Shown one piece after another: positions 1 through 9,740 of a stretch of DNA of 64,000 nucleotides. The notes under the pieces are model-generated. The model saw only the letters and a list, made by a program, of their open reading frames with translations. It was not told the DNA's origin and searched no databases. This DNA comes from Phytophthora hibernalis (Eukaryota > Oomycota > Peronosporomycetes > Peronosporales > Peronosporaceae). Made by a program: the position numbers and the translations under genes. Each line of letters begins with the position of its first letter. Within the stretch, counting starts at the first letter, position 1. The stretch is taken from the NCBI GenBank assembly GCA_012656075.1, contig JAAKBF010000007.1:1860001-1924000 (forward strand). Direction: 5' to 3'.

Positions 1-497
1 ATGCAAGCACGAGGGTCATCAGGACACTTGGAGGCGTTCAACCGTACACTTTCCTTGCCCGAGTCCTTGGAAACTGGAACAAGCTCTGCCAAGTCGAACT
101 CGAAAATAGCGATCGTCTTCCCGTGTTCACCTGGCGTAGTGACGTGAATCTGGAAGCGTTTGGCTTGGAAAAGACCCGTCTTGGCCATGTAAAGTGTGCT
201 TGAGAACGCCACCATATCACCCCAAATGACTTCACCAGTGTCACCGCTTCTCGACTGGGACGACTGAATCGCACGAGTACCATTCAACCGTCTCAAAGAT
301 CCATCGTCGCCGGGATCAGCAGGTTGATAGAGCGCAGACTTGGACGGAATTTTCTTCTTTCGTCCCATGATGACAGCGATCAGCTCGGTGTCATGTTTGA
401 GCGCCAAATTCGCGTTCAGGCGGTGCACCACGAGTTGCACCTTGAAACCCACAGGCGCCTTGTTCGAGCGTTGTGCGATCTGCACAAGACGACTCAT
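1..497 (-). CDS. NT-C2 domain protein, N-terminal part (runs off window)
   Basis: The reverse strand is open from an ATG at 495-497 to the window edge, giving about 165 residues before truncation. The start reads MSRLVQIAQRSNKAPVGFKV and is followed by alternating beta-strand-like segments (VQLVVHRL, ELIAVIMGRKKK, VIWGDMVAFSSTLY, KRFQIHVTTP, KTIAIFEFDLAELV). This order fits the N-terminal C2 (NT-C2/EEIG1-EHBP1) domain, which in other eukaryotes tethers proteins to membranes or the cytoskeleton. The domain call is by eye; what follows the C2 domain is outside the window. The first ATG in the open frame was taken as start; the neighbour on the same strand ends at 860, leaving about 360 bp for its terminator and this promoter. 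Confidence 0.72.
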   Translation of the reverse strand, partial: MSRLVQIAQRSNKAPVGFKVQLVVHRLNANLALKHDTELIAVIMGRKKKIPSKSALYQPADPGDDGSLRRLNGTRAIQSSQSRSGDTGEVIWGDMVAFSSTLYMAKTGLFQAKRFQIHVTTPGEHGKTIAIFEFDLAELVPVSKDSGKESVRLNASKCPDDPRAC

Positions 498-859
498 GGC
501 CACCCGATTCACAGAGCTCACCAGCCAAGAAGGTGGTTGCCGACCTCGAGCCCAATTGGGGAGTCTGAGCTCTCGTTGAGAAGTTTTCAAGCAGGGATGA
601 TGCTGCTTCCCGGAATAGAGGAATGGCCATGCACCACGCATGACTTGCCTCGGCATTCTTTGGCACTATTTTTGCTGGTGAACTCCTGCGCTTGGCTGAT
701 GTTGATGTGCTTATCGTTGTCGAAACGCTCGACAAACTAACATTGTGCGTGCGTTTGATGATGACTTGCAAATGTTTTCTTTAAGCGAGGTTAGTGATTG
801 CTGCTATGTTAGTGCTGCTGTGATACGACGGAGGAATGTGGTGGCGAGCGATAGAGGTC
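498..859. other. Intergenic region
   Basis: About 360 bp between the stop of the PDZ-like protein gene and the start of the NT-C2 gene, both on the reverse strand. The open frames crossing it show no recognisable protein. I see no RNA gene. Confidence 0.5.
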
Positions 860-2733
860 TCAGTATGCCATGCGCTTCTTGCGCTCAATGGCGTCGTAGG
901 TGTTGGACCAAATGTTCTTGATGGTTTCGTAGTCATCACTTGCAAATTTGGCCGCCACGAAGCGGAGCGAAGGCACCGTCAGCGAGAAGTAGTGGAGATT
1001 GCCTGTAAAGCATCACAGTTAGTCGATGTGAAATCGACATCTAGCACAATGTGTACGCACCATAGCCCTTGTAAATCTTGCACTTGATCGGTGAGATCTT
1101 GTGGTCCCTGCACAGGCGGAAGGACTGAATCTGCGTGTGCACGCCTCTCTTCTCGTACAGAGCGATCACGCACTATTGATCAAGACACGTATAGCTTTTA
1201 GATCTCCGTTCACAAATTAGACCCAAGTCAGCAATGCTCACCTCGTGGTAGGCTGCTCGTGACACGAAAAGCTGAAGAACGTCCATCTTGGAGCCACCGA
1301 AAGCGAAGTACTTGCTCGTCCAGGTCGCATTACCCCCGTCAGGTTGCCGACACTGAATGTGCCATCTGCAAGTGTTCACACAACAAAGTGGTTAATTCAA
1401 GATCCCGATACAACTTGCACGGTGAAGCAAGTTGCAATGAATGGTACGTACTGGAGATTCTCGTCATGACTGAGCCTTGCGTGTTATCCTTGGTCAAGGC
1501 CCCACGTTTAAAACGCATGCGCAGTGGTCGCGGAGCAGCCTTGATCAAGTCTAGAATGGCTACGTAGGACTCGTTCTCAACACTACGCCAGTTGATAGAC
1601 ACCACAGTGCTGCCGATACCCACTCCGACGCGGTCGGCGGCACCGTTTTCGACTACGAGCTTCACCACAGCAGTTTCCTTCCGCTGGTTGGCCGAGTTCC
1701 ACACGTCGACACGCTCCATGAGAACACCCAACTTGCGTCCACTCTCAAAGCGAACGTCATATTCGTCTTTGCCGCATTCTTCCGGAACCTCGCCATTTTC
1801 CGCTTGCGACTCCGGCGGTGGGTTCGATGACCGACGTTCATTGCCACTACCCCTTCTTGAGTTGGTTTCGAAGTCGTCGAGATTGGTGAAGTTCGCACTC
1901 ATGAATGCGTCGTTTCCCTCAAGGAAGTAGGGGGCATTGTCATCGCTGTTTGTATCTGCGTTGGCATTCACGTCCCTAAGCGAGATCCTAGATTTCGCAG
2001 ATGTTGTAGCAAAGCCGTCAGATGAGAAGCCCAACTGCGATCGTTGCTCATCTTGGGTTGGACGCTTGCCCCCGAAAGAGGAGAAACGATCGTTCGGGTT
2101 TGACGACGATGCTGATGGCGCCGTAGTCTCCTCGGGGAAGTCGAATGGAGTTCGAGGAGTGGATCCTTTCGGGCTGAAGGGATCAAAGTCAACGATTGTC
2201 GACTTCGAGTCACGCGTTTGGTGTGACATCGAAGGAGTTATCGTCGGTTCAGGAGCCCGAAGAGCAGCGAAATTGGGCGTAGTTGCAAACGGATCGACGG
2301 GCTTCATGACGTTTTTGATGCTGTCGTACATGATCGGTTCACCGCCGTAGGATGGCATTGGTATCAACTTGGTGGGGGCATTATTCATGTTCTGCTGGAA
2401 CTGCGGCTGCTGCATCATCATTACTGGAGGCGGTGCTGGCATGTTTTGTTGGTACGGGTTGTAAGTTGCGAACTGCTGATTGCCACCGCCAAGACCACCA
2501 AATGCCGGCGGACCCTGCTGAGTCATAAAGCTGGCAGCGTTCGGATATATTTGCTGCTGCTGAGGCATCATCATCGCATGGCCACCTGCCATCGGGTTGA
2601 CACTCGCGAAATTGTCGAAAGGGTTGGCCATCGGCGGGTATGCGGGTCTAGGTGCTGTGGCGAAGTTAGAGGCTCCGTTCGACGGGTTTCCAGGCTTTTG
2701 CGTAGGGTCCAGCATCGCAAACGGGTCGTTCAT
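860..2733 (-). CDS. DPF-motif protein with PDZ-like domain, four exons
   Basis: Exons 2733-1448, 1365-1242, 1172-1061 and 1002-860 give about 554 residues; all phases close. The N-terminal ~270 residues are Q/N/P/M-rich and carry clathrin-adaptor-type DPF/NPF tripeptides (MNDPFAM, ANPFDNF, PVDPFATT, DFDPFSP). A PDZ-like fold lies near residues 330-415 (GRKLGVLMERVDVW ... VVKLVVENGAADRVGVGIGS). The C-terminal ~130 residues (WTSKYFAFGGSKMDVLQLF ... DAIERKKRMAY) are not recognised. It shares three motifs with the next gene (start MxDPF, a 'MYDxIK' segment and 'GKRPTQ...LGF...ISL'), so the two look like paralogues. DPF/NPF motifs bind AP-2 and EH proteins in other organisms; a role in endocytosis is inference. 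Confidence 0.8.
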
Positions 2734-3126
2734 TGCTGCGGTTGGACTCGAAAACTATGTAGGGCTCTGACGCTTGCGCAATGGCGAGAAAGCAAGAAAT
2801 GAACGTGCTGGCGATGCACCCCGAGGTTTTTAGTGAGCACCACAGCATGGCTGGTAGAAACTGCTTCGTATATATAGCGAAGCGCCAAGAAGAAGCTGGG
2901 ACGGCGTGCCGATGCACCCAACGGACTCGAGACGCATAATTAGGAGGACAAAACGGACGATAGCTTGACGATAATCAATGCTGCATTGGTAACGTGATGT
3001 ATCCGTAAAACTACATGTCGATGTAAGCTTAGTTGAAGATGCACGCACTGTTGCGAAGGATAAATTTATTGAAAGCAGGTTATCTTGCTAGAACCCCGTT
3101 CAATTGTCACGAACGGGGTCTGATTA
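2734..3126. other. Intergenic region
   Basis: About 390 bp between two reverse-strand genes. It must hold the 3' end of the gene starting at 4076 and the promoter of the gene starting at 2733. Short frames here lack coding character. Confidence 0.5.
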
Positions 3127-4076
3127 TTATGCTCGTCTACCAGAAAATGTCGTTGGAACTAGAAGCAGGGTTTGCAGGGGGTTGGTTGGGGTAGCAGCGA
3201 AGATATCGTCGACTGGCGCCAATGTAGCATTTCCAGCAGCGAAATCATCGACTGTAGGTTCGCCGGTCACCGGGCCAGCCACAGTCTTAAGAGAAATCTT
3301 GGCAGTGCTACCGGTAAAAGCACCAGCGTTGAATCCGAGCGTCTTGCGTGCAGCTTCCTGAGTCGGTCGCTTTCCGTGAGCGAGGCGGCTAGCAAGAGCG
3401 CTCGATTTGCTTCCAGAAGCAGGTGACCCCACCGACTGAGGAGAAGTAGGAGGAGGGGCGCCACCACCTAGGAAGCTGAAGTCAAGCTCGGCCGGGGCTT
3501 GTGGGGTACCAAACGGGTTGGCGAGAGGTGCAACGGGCTCAGGTTGCATCGACGAATTGCTAGACACCTTCGCACCGCCACCGAGACCCTCCAAAAGTCC
3601 ATTGAGGCATCGTCGACGACAGGTTTCTTCTCGAGCAGCTTCTTGATGTTGTCGTACATGACAGGGGGTTGCTGAGGCTGCTGCTGACCAAACGGGTTCG
3701 GCTGGTTCATTCCGAGTCCCATTCCAGGAGCACCGGAGAACCCACCGGGCATCATTCCACCGTTCGGAGGCATACCGCCCATGTTCATGTTCATGTTCAT
3801 GTTCATGTTCATGTTCATGTTCATGTTCATGTTCGTGTTCATGTTCGTGTTCATGTTCATATGCATGTTCATGCCACCGCCGTTGAAATTCTGCGGGGCA
3901 CCCATGCCCATACCCATGTTGCCGTGTTGAGCAGGCATTCCCATGCCCATTCCCATTCCGACGTTCATCGGGGCGACTGGAGCAGGAGGCATTCCATGGT
4001 GAGGCTGGCTAAGGGCTTTCTCAGCTGGGGTCTTGGTCGATGCGATCGGGTTGAGGAAATCGAACGGGTCACTCAT
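3127..4076 (-). CDS. DPF/NPF-motif protein with Met-Asn repeat (frameshift at 3593-3596)
   Basis: Two overlapping open frames (4076-3468 and 3594-3127) form one protein of about 316 residues. They join if one T is added to the sense T4 run at 3593-3596, giving MDFLEGLGGG; the loss is probably a sequencing error. The protein starts MSDPFDFLNP, carries a run of Met-Asn/Met-Gly repeats (residues ~45-110), NPF motifs (NQPNPFGQQQ, LANPFGTP) and ends with GKRPTQEAARKTLGF...AKISLKTV. The start, the MYDNIKK segment and the GKRPTQ block match the neighbouring gene at 860-2733. No enzymatic domain is visible; it is low-complexity and probably disordered. Adaptor-like function is inference from the DPF/NPF motifs. 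Confidence 0.72.
3778..3872. repeat. Hexanucleotide microsatellite (ATGAAC)n inside coding sequence
   Basis: On the + strand this reads as repeated 'catgtt' units with a few 'cgtgtt' variants; in the sense frame of the reverse-strand gene it encodes alternating Met-Asn with occasional Thr-Asn. Because the unit is six bases, length changes keep the frame. Confidence 0.9.
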
Positions 4077-4559
4077 GTTGCTGCGAGTTGGTTGTACTGG
4101 TGTTCAAGCTGGCAGATTCGGAAGTGATGTAAGACTACCTACCCAACAATACATCGTCTTCGCTAACAATAGGTAGCGAATGCTCTCATATCATAGCTAT
4201 GATCATCGCTTCTTAGCTGCTCCTATTAATGGTTGAAGCTCTCTGCTAGTTTTGCGTAGTGGTCTTAGCTTCAACGGACCTCTAGGATTCCTCATTGTCA
4301 GAAGCTTCCTAAGATGGCGGGGTGACTGTGTGTTTCATCGATCACAACTCTCATGATCAGGAATGCCAACACCTTACATTGTTCCAATGGACATAATAAA
4401 CTTCCATAGCGCCTGTCTAGCATGCCTACTCGAATCTCCTGTTGTCATCTTTGTCGATACACTTTGGTACCAACGAGGTTGGTGGGGACCAGCCAGCTTG
4501 CCCGAGCACGCGGCGACGTCTATACTAATACTTCATCGTATGATTCAACGCGGTCGCGT
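4077..4559. other. Intergenic region
   Basis: About 480 bp between the ankyrin/FYVE-like gene and the DPF/NPF gene. Open frames here are read-throughs of the neighbouring antisense frame. No RNA gene or repeat was noticed. Confidence 0.5.
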
Positions 4560-6533
4560 TCAGTCGTACTTCTCCACGAACGGCGTGGGGAAGGAGAACT
4601 TGTCGGTGCTGTCCAGCTCGGACGCCCGCTCCGATGCAGTCGTGGAACCACCCGTTCCTCTGTACGACTTGCGCTGCTCCGTGGGCAACCGGATCTCCAT
4701 CTCAGCCACACGAGTCATCGTTGTTGTAAGCAGCAACATGGCCTCGTTGTACTGCTTTTCTTGGTCTGCCACCCTGGTCATAAGAATTTTGTTGCACTCC
4801 TCCAGAGTCGCAACACGGTGCTGAAGCGCACTCACATCCGATGCCTGATGCTCACTTTCTGTAAGACTCACCATCGTGTCGCTGATCGCAGTGTTGTTAC
4901 CATGGGAACGGCCATTGCTCGGAACCCTGTTCGGTCGAGCACCAACGGTGTTCGTGCTGTAGCGCTGGTTCATCTGCGGACCGGGCACATTCGATGGTCG
5001 ACCCACCATCGAGTGCGTAGACTCAGCACGCGTTGTGCGCGCACCGAGCAAACGAGACCCGAGCGAGCTGCTCGTACGGGTAGTGTTGTACAGCATGCTG
5101 CTGTTCGAGCTAATGGTGTCCGTAGCTTCCGGTACCGTTGACGGTGCCGATACCGTCGATGGAGCGGGTAGTGAAGCAGTAGTTCGAAGATTCGGGCCCT
5201 TCCTGTCACCGGGAGGTCCAGTGCCCGAAGCGTGGCTTCCTGATGCACGAACTGCTCGGCCGCCACCACCAGTAGTAGCACCAGACGTGGTGTTGGCCGA
5301 CATGGGTCCGTTGCGGTAGATCCGGTAGCAATCACCACACACGGAGCGCTTCTTCGTGTAGTTGGGCAGCACAATCTTGCCAGCCACGTGCTTCTTGCAC
5401 AAATACGTGAAGCACCCTTTGCACTGGTACTTCTTGCGGAACATGGAGAACTTCTTGTAGCAAACTCCGCACACGCCGGCGTTGTGGTCGGGCTCATAAA
5501 TGGGTCGTCCGTAGGAAGCGTCCTCCATAGGTGCAGGAGCTGGTGCAGGAGTGGGTTCACGAGAGCTCTTAGAGCGAGCAGGACCCAGCGCGGGTGGACC
5601 ACGCAGTTGCGCAGGCAGCGACGTCGGAGGCGGCGACAACGTGTCCGTCACCATCGGCTGCGTCGTGGGCGTACTCTCATTGTTCTTGCGCGGAGGTGCC
5701 GCCGACTTGGACAAATTGCACTGAGACTGCACGAGTGCTCCATCCACGAAGCTGAGCGTGGTGACCATTCCCTGACTGCTCTCGAAGGCGTTGGTCGAGG
5801 CTCCGAGGTCAAACGCCGCACCAATCGGATTAGAAGCGGGTAACGAGGCGTTGGGGCCGCTCATCGAGGGCGGGTGCAGCATACTTTCACGCAGCAGCTG
5901 ACTCTGCATCTCAATGTCTCTCTTGACATCTTCGTAGTCAAAGGCCTCGTCGTCGTCCTCGCTCAGGTCGAGATAGTCCTGTTCCGCGCGCTGGATCATC
6001 TCCATGGCGCCCTGCGGCAGCTGCATCTCCCTGGCGAGCTGCAGGACCGTCTTGCCGGCGGGCGTCTCCTCCATGAGCGAGCTGGGGCGTGCGTCCACCA
6101 GCAGACGTAGCGTCTCCATGGGCGCACGCGCCTTCACGGCGATGTGGATGGGCAGGTACTGCGCGTTGTTCTTGGTCACGACGGCCTCTGGAAACGCCGC
6201 GAGCAGCGCGCGCACGGCCTTGGACGGCGTGTCGTCCTCCGTGCAGGCCCAGTGCAGCGGCAGCATCCCGTGGTGGTCCTTGTGACGCGCCAGGTGCGGC
6301 TCGGACGCCACGCGGTCCACGAGCGCGCCCCACTTGCCCATCTCGGCCAGACGGATGCCCTCTTTAAAGTGCGGACGCGAGCTGCGGTCCACGCCCAGCG
6401 AGTCGGCGCGTAAGGAGCGACGTGCGTCCACGTCCTTGGGCTTGAGCTGCTGCGGCTTGTCGCTGTCGACGCTGCTGGAGCTGCTCGTGTCCGTGGACGC
6501 CTTCTTGAGCTCGGGCTGCTCCGGCATGGCCAT
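4560..6533 (-). CDS. Ankyrin-repeat and FYVE-like zinc-finger protein
   Basis: One uninterrupted exon of 657 residues starting MAMPEQPELKK. Residues ~55-190 hold ankyrin-type repeats (DHHGMLPLHWACTEDD, NNAQYLPIHIAVKA, GKTVLQLAREMQ). A cysteine-rich finger lies near residues 353-412 (CGVCYKKFSMF, YQCKGCFTYLCKKH, CGDCYRIYRNG). The spacing is FYVE-like but the basic RR/KHHCR signature of true PI3P-binding FYVE domains is replaced by KKYQCKGC, so lipid binding is uncertain. A coiled coil (LQHRVATLEECNKILMTRV...) is near residue 570. The regions between are Ser/Pro-rich. Ankyrin plus FYVE-like proteins are common in oomycetes and usually act at endomembranes; the exact role here is unknown. Confidence 0.85.
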   Translation of the reverse strand: MAMPEQPELKKASTDTSSSSSVDSDKPQQLKPKDVDARRSLRADSLGVDRSSRPHFKEGIRLAEMGKWGALVDRVASEPHLARHKDHHGMLPLHWACTEDDTPSKAVRALLAAFPEAVVTKNNAQYLPIHIAVKARAPMETLRLLVDARPSSLMEETPAGKTVLQLAREMQLPQGAMEMIQRAEQDYLDLSEDDDEAFDYEDVKRDIEMQSQLLRESMLHPPSMSGPNASLPASNPIGAAFDLGASTNAFESSQGMVTTLSFVDGALVQSQCNLSKSAAPPRKNNESTPTTQPMVTDTLSPPPTSLPAQLRGPPALGPARSKSSREPTPAPAPAPMEDASYGRPIYEPDHNAGVCGVCYKKFSMFRKKYQCKGCFTYLCKKHVAGKIVLPNYTKKRSVCGDCYRIYRNGPMSANTTSGATTGGGGRAVRASGSHASGTGPPGDRKGPNLRTTASLPAPSTVSAPSTVPEATDTISSNSSMLYNTTRTSSSLGSRLLGARTTRAESTHSMVGRPSNVPGPQMNQRYSTNTVGARPNRVPSNGRSHGNNTAISDTMVSLTESEHQASDVSALQHRVATLEECNKILMTRVADQEKQYNEAMLLLTTTMTRVAEMEIRLPTEQRKSYRGTGGSTTASERASELDSTDKFSFPTPFVEKYD

Positions 6534-8000
6534 CGGATGGTTTGTGGTTGTGCGCGCCTTGCGTTGCGGACTCCTCGGCAGTTGTGCGCTCGTGGGAGCG
6601 CATGGGATCGCCGGTCGATGCGCTGTCCGGGTTATGGAGCTCTACGCGTGACTCGCTAGTTACAACACGACAGCAAACAGTTTTGACAGGGTTATGATAG
6701 AAGATAGGGGTGGATGAAAGGAGAGTGCATGGGAATAGGAATGTGGTGTGGCAGATGTGACGTGAGATAATGATGGATACGAGGTTGATGTGGAGACACC
6801 GGTACCACGCGGAGACGAGCTGCGATTGGCTCGAAAGCGGTTTGTAGGTTCCGACCTGGAAGTTCAGTGGGTCTAGGTCGGCGTAGCCCGGCCACTTGAT
6901 GCCCATCGCAACAGGACGACGCCGACCCAAGCCGCCATGTCCCCATGTGTGTCACCCCGCTGCAAACGCCAAGCACCTGGGGACACCCAGCGAACCCATG
7001 CCAACGAGCGCGAACCTGCACTGACTCAGTGTTTCTGAGGCAAAGCTCATTGGATGAGCAGTGCTGGGAAACAGGAGATTGTCTCCGTTACGCATGACTT
7101 GCTTGAGCTCAACAGCATTGCGTCCATTCGTATGCATCGCTGCTTGCATCTTCATGAAGCTCTTCATCTGGCAAGAGAGACAGTCCGTTGGTCCCACCCG
7201 GCGTCAAGGCGAGGATCGCTCGGCCGCCATGGAGAAGCTCGTTCGAGCGACGCTCGATGACGGCCACCTCGAGGACGAACTGCGTGGACGATGCGGTTGC
7301 CATAGAGCTTCCACTCCTTTAACGCCGTCAACTCAAGTCTATCCGCTGCGCCGCGTCCGCGCACAACGGGGCAATCGCTTCGTTCGGCGCCGCATTCATG
7401 TTGAAAGTCCCTACCGGCGGCGGTGCCGAGTGTCGGTTCGTCTTCCGCGTTGCGGCCAGCTGCTTGTAGCGACGCCTAGGTACAGCCTCGACGATCAAGT
7501 TTCGCGTCAAGCAGCAGCAGTCACTGAACTGACGATGGAGAACGCCATCAAGGTGGCGGCCGTCCTCGCTCTGGGCAGCAAGCATTTGACTCATTCTCCC
7601 ATGTCGGCATCCAGCGATTTGCTGTCCATCGAGTCCAGCATTTTACACTCTGAGGAGAGCGAACGCTCCCCACGCGACCTAAGTCGAAGATCTTCCCGCT
7701 GGACTCTGCTGGCATTGAAACGCATTGCAAACTTCGACAAACCAAGCAGCGCCAACTTCAAGCTGAATTGTTCTAGGTCGGGTCCTAGAGAGAAGAATAC
7801 TTTAACCAAGATAAAATACTCAGACCACAATACCGCATTCCCCAAAACATTATGTACAGTCTCCGCTACAAAGTCACGACCCTCATCAATTGACCACCTT
7901 CCGTTCACGAAATGATACAAACGTCTGAGACTTCGCGCGATGACTCCGTCTGCGCTCAGAGATCGATGCAGCAGACGCCGCTGCCTCCACATGTTCACCA
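6534..8000. other. Intergenic or unresolved region with open frames on both strands
   Basis: The 1.47 kb between the ankyrin/FYVE-like start and TRM10 holds a + frame (7061-7915, containing an ATG at 7537) and a reverse frame (8001-7591, starting MVNMWRQRRLLHRSLSADGV). Both have moderate codon bias and neither matches a family I know. The reverse frame would start on exactly the TRM10 start coordinate, which argues against it. 6534-7060 looks non-coding. Confidence 0.35.
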
Positions 8001-9163
8001 ATGGCCCCCCAACATGCAGCGCAAAAATTAGCTCTGCGGGCGAAGCGCCCAGAGCGTGAGCGCAAGAGGAAGGAGCGCTTCGAACTCCTGCACTCCATGA
8101 ATCCAGGTTCGACCTGGTTTCGTTGCAAAATAGTCGATTGCAGCCTTAATTCAAGCCTTGTTGCTATTGCCATTGAATATTTGAACAGAGGAGCGAATTC
8201 TGTTCTTGAAACGGGAAGAGATGGAGAAGGAGGAGGCTCTGCAGCGGCTGCTACGAGCAGCGGCGTCGGACACCTCGAATCAGCGGATTGCAATCGATTT
8301 GGGCTTCGACAGCATCATGAACGACAAAGAGATCCGAAGTTTGGCCAACCAGCTAAAGCTTAGCTACGGGGCGATCAAGCAGATGCAAGAACCGTTCCAA
8401 CTGCTCTTCTGCAACCCCAGCGAGCAACTGGAGCAGTCGCTGGAACGGTTTGGTGCCAGCAACTGGCATATTCAATGGCGACGTGGTGCTGATAGCGTTG
8501 CAGCACATTTTGGGTCGGAGGAACTTGTGTATTTATCACCAGACTCGCCGAATGTGCTGGAGAAAATGGATCCGACGAAGATTTACGTGATTGGCGGCAT
8601 CGTGGACAAGTCTCGCAAAAAGGTGCGTCGCTGACTGAATTTGAAGATGCAGCAGAAGTGATTCGAGTGACTAACTTACGCTCTGTGGTTCATTTTAGGG
8701 AGCGACACTTAATGCTGCTTCCGAAGCGGGTATCACCACAGTCCGATTACCGATTCAAGAGAACATCCCGGAGCGGTTGGACCACATCCTGAACGTGAAC
8801 AGTGTGGTCGATGTGCTTATCAATTTCTTAGAGCTCGGCGACTGGCCACGGACGTTGGAGATTGCGCTGCCACAGGTGGGTGGATACCAATGAGAATAAC
8901 AGACTCGTCGACTCTTTTGAGAAAGAATCTAATGTGTGATGTTACAGCGCAAGCGCAGTAAGGTGGGACGAAAGGCAATCCGGCGGCGTCAGAAGCAACA
9001 AATGCTACAGAGCTTATCCGCAACAGAGGACACCGCTCTAAGGCAAAGCAAGCAGAACACAATTAAGTCGCATGTTGTTGCCAGCGAGGCAGCAGAAAAC
9101 CCCGAAGCAGAGCTATCTCCAGTAGAGGAGTTGAGTATGTGGCTGGATGATCTAACGGCGTGA
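8001..9163 (+). CDS. TRM10: tRNA (guanine(9)-N1)-methyltransferase, TRM10 family
   Basis: Exons 8001-8106, 8189-8622, 8699-8875 and 8948-9163 give about 310 residues with all phases closed. An in-frame stop lies shortly upstream of the ATG at 8001, fixing the start. The N-terminus is basic and helical (RPERERKRKERFELL, LKREEMEKEEALQRLL), as usual for the family. The SPOUT-type core shows DLGFDSIMNDKEIRSLANQL, HFGSEELVYLSPDSPNVL, DPTKIYVIGGIVDKSRKKG and TTVRLPIQENIPERLDHILN, matching the Trm10 AdoMet site. The enzyme makes m1G9 in tRNA. The last exon is a basic tail (RKRSKVGRKAIRRRQKQQ). The third intron is 72 bp and the first 82 bp. Confidence 0.9.
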
Positions 9164-9740
9164 TCGTTGCTAAACCCCAGTTGTTGAAGCCGCAACATAA
9201 GGTGCCAGAACACTGTGAGTTGCGATAGGGTCACCTCGAGATTGCAGAGAGAGAGAGACGAGATAGGTCGACAACAAAAATTGATGAAGACGCACTCGAC
9301 GTTCCTGTCCCCAATGTATTCGTCCGTCATCTCTTCCACTGCTCCGGGAATCGAAGCTACTGAAAAGCGAGGGTTATCCTCAACGCACGGATCTGTGTTG
9401 AGCTCACGGCGGTGAAGGTGGGTGGTTGTGCTTCGTGGAAAGCTGCGACCGCCGAGAACAAGCCACATGCTGTTGTCGCATTCATGGCGGTCGAACGCAA
9501 TGGCGAACTGAAGGTTGTGAGAAGTTTGCTCGAGGCGATTATCCAAGAAACCAAGTACATTTGGATGTTTTATTATGCAGTAGCCGCACGTCCGGTCCAG
9601 TTAACCTAACAAGTCCGCGAGCATCAAGTCGGAGTATTTTTATCGAAATCCTGATGCCTCTGTATCTGTGCGGCCAACACGGTGGCTGGCCTGGATGAGT
9701 ATTCCCCATTGCCATTGACAAGCAAAGTGGTGAGTGCAGC
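9164..9740. other. Intergenic region; one weak + frame
   Basis: About 580 bp. The + frame 9412-9609 (KVGGCASWKAATAENKPHAV) has mild coding character but no recognised partner exon; the reverse frame 9546-8989 is mostly antisense to the TRM10 last exon. I cannot support a gene here. Confidence 0.4.

Noticed and set aside
1592..2350. Plus-strand frames opposite the PDZ-like protein gene
   Set aside because: They are antisense to a well-spliced gene and encode Ser/Arg-rich sequence without family motifs.
3778..3872. CRISPR-like or regulatory repeat
   Set aside because: It is a simple hexanucleotide repeat inside coding sequence, without spacers.
4422..5141. 239-codon plus-strand frame
   Set aside because: Antisense shadow of the ankyrin/FYVE-like gene; no motifs and begins in intergenic DNA.
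7591..8001. Reverse-strand 136-codon frame as a gene
   Set aside because: Its ATG would coincide with the TRM10 start and no partner exon or family was found; kept only as an unresolved region.
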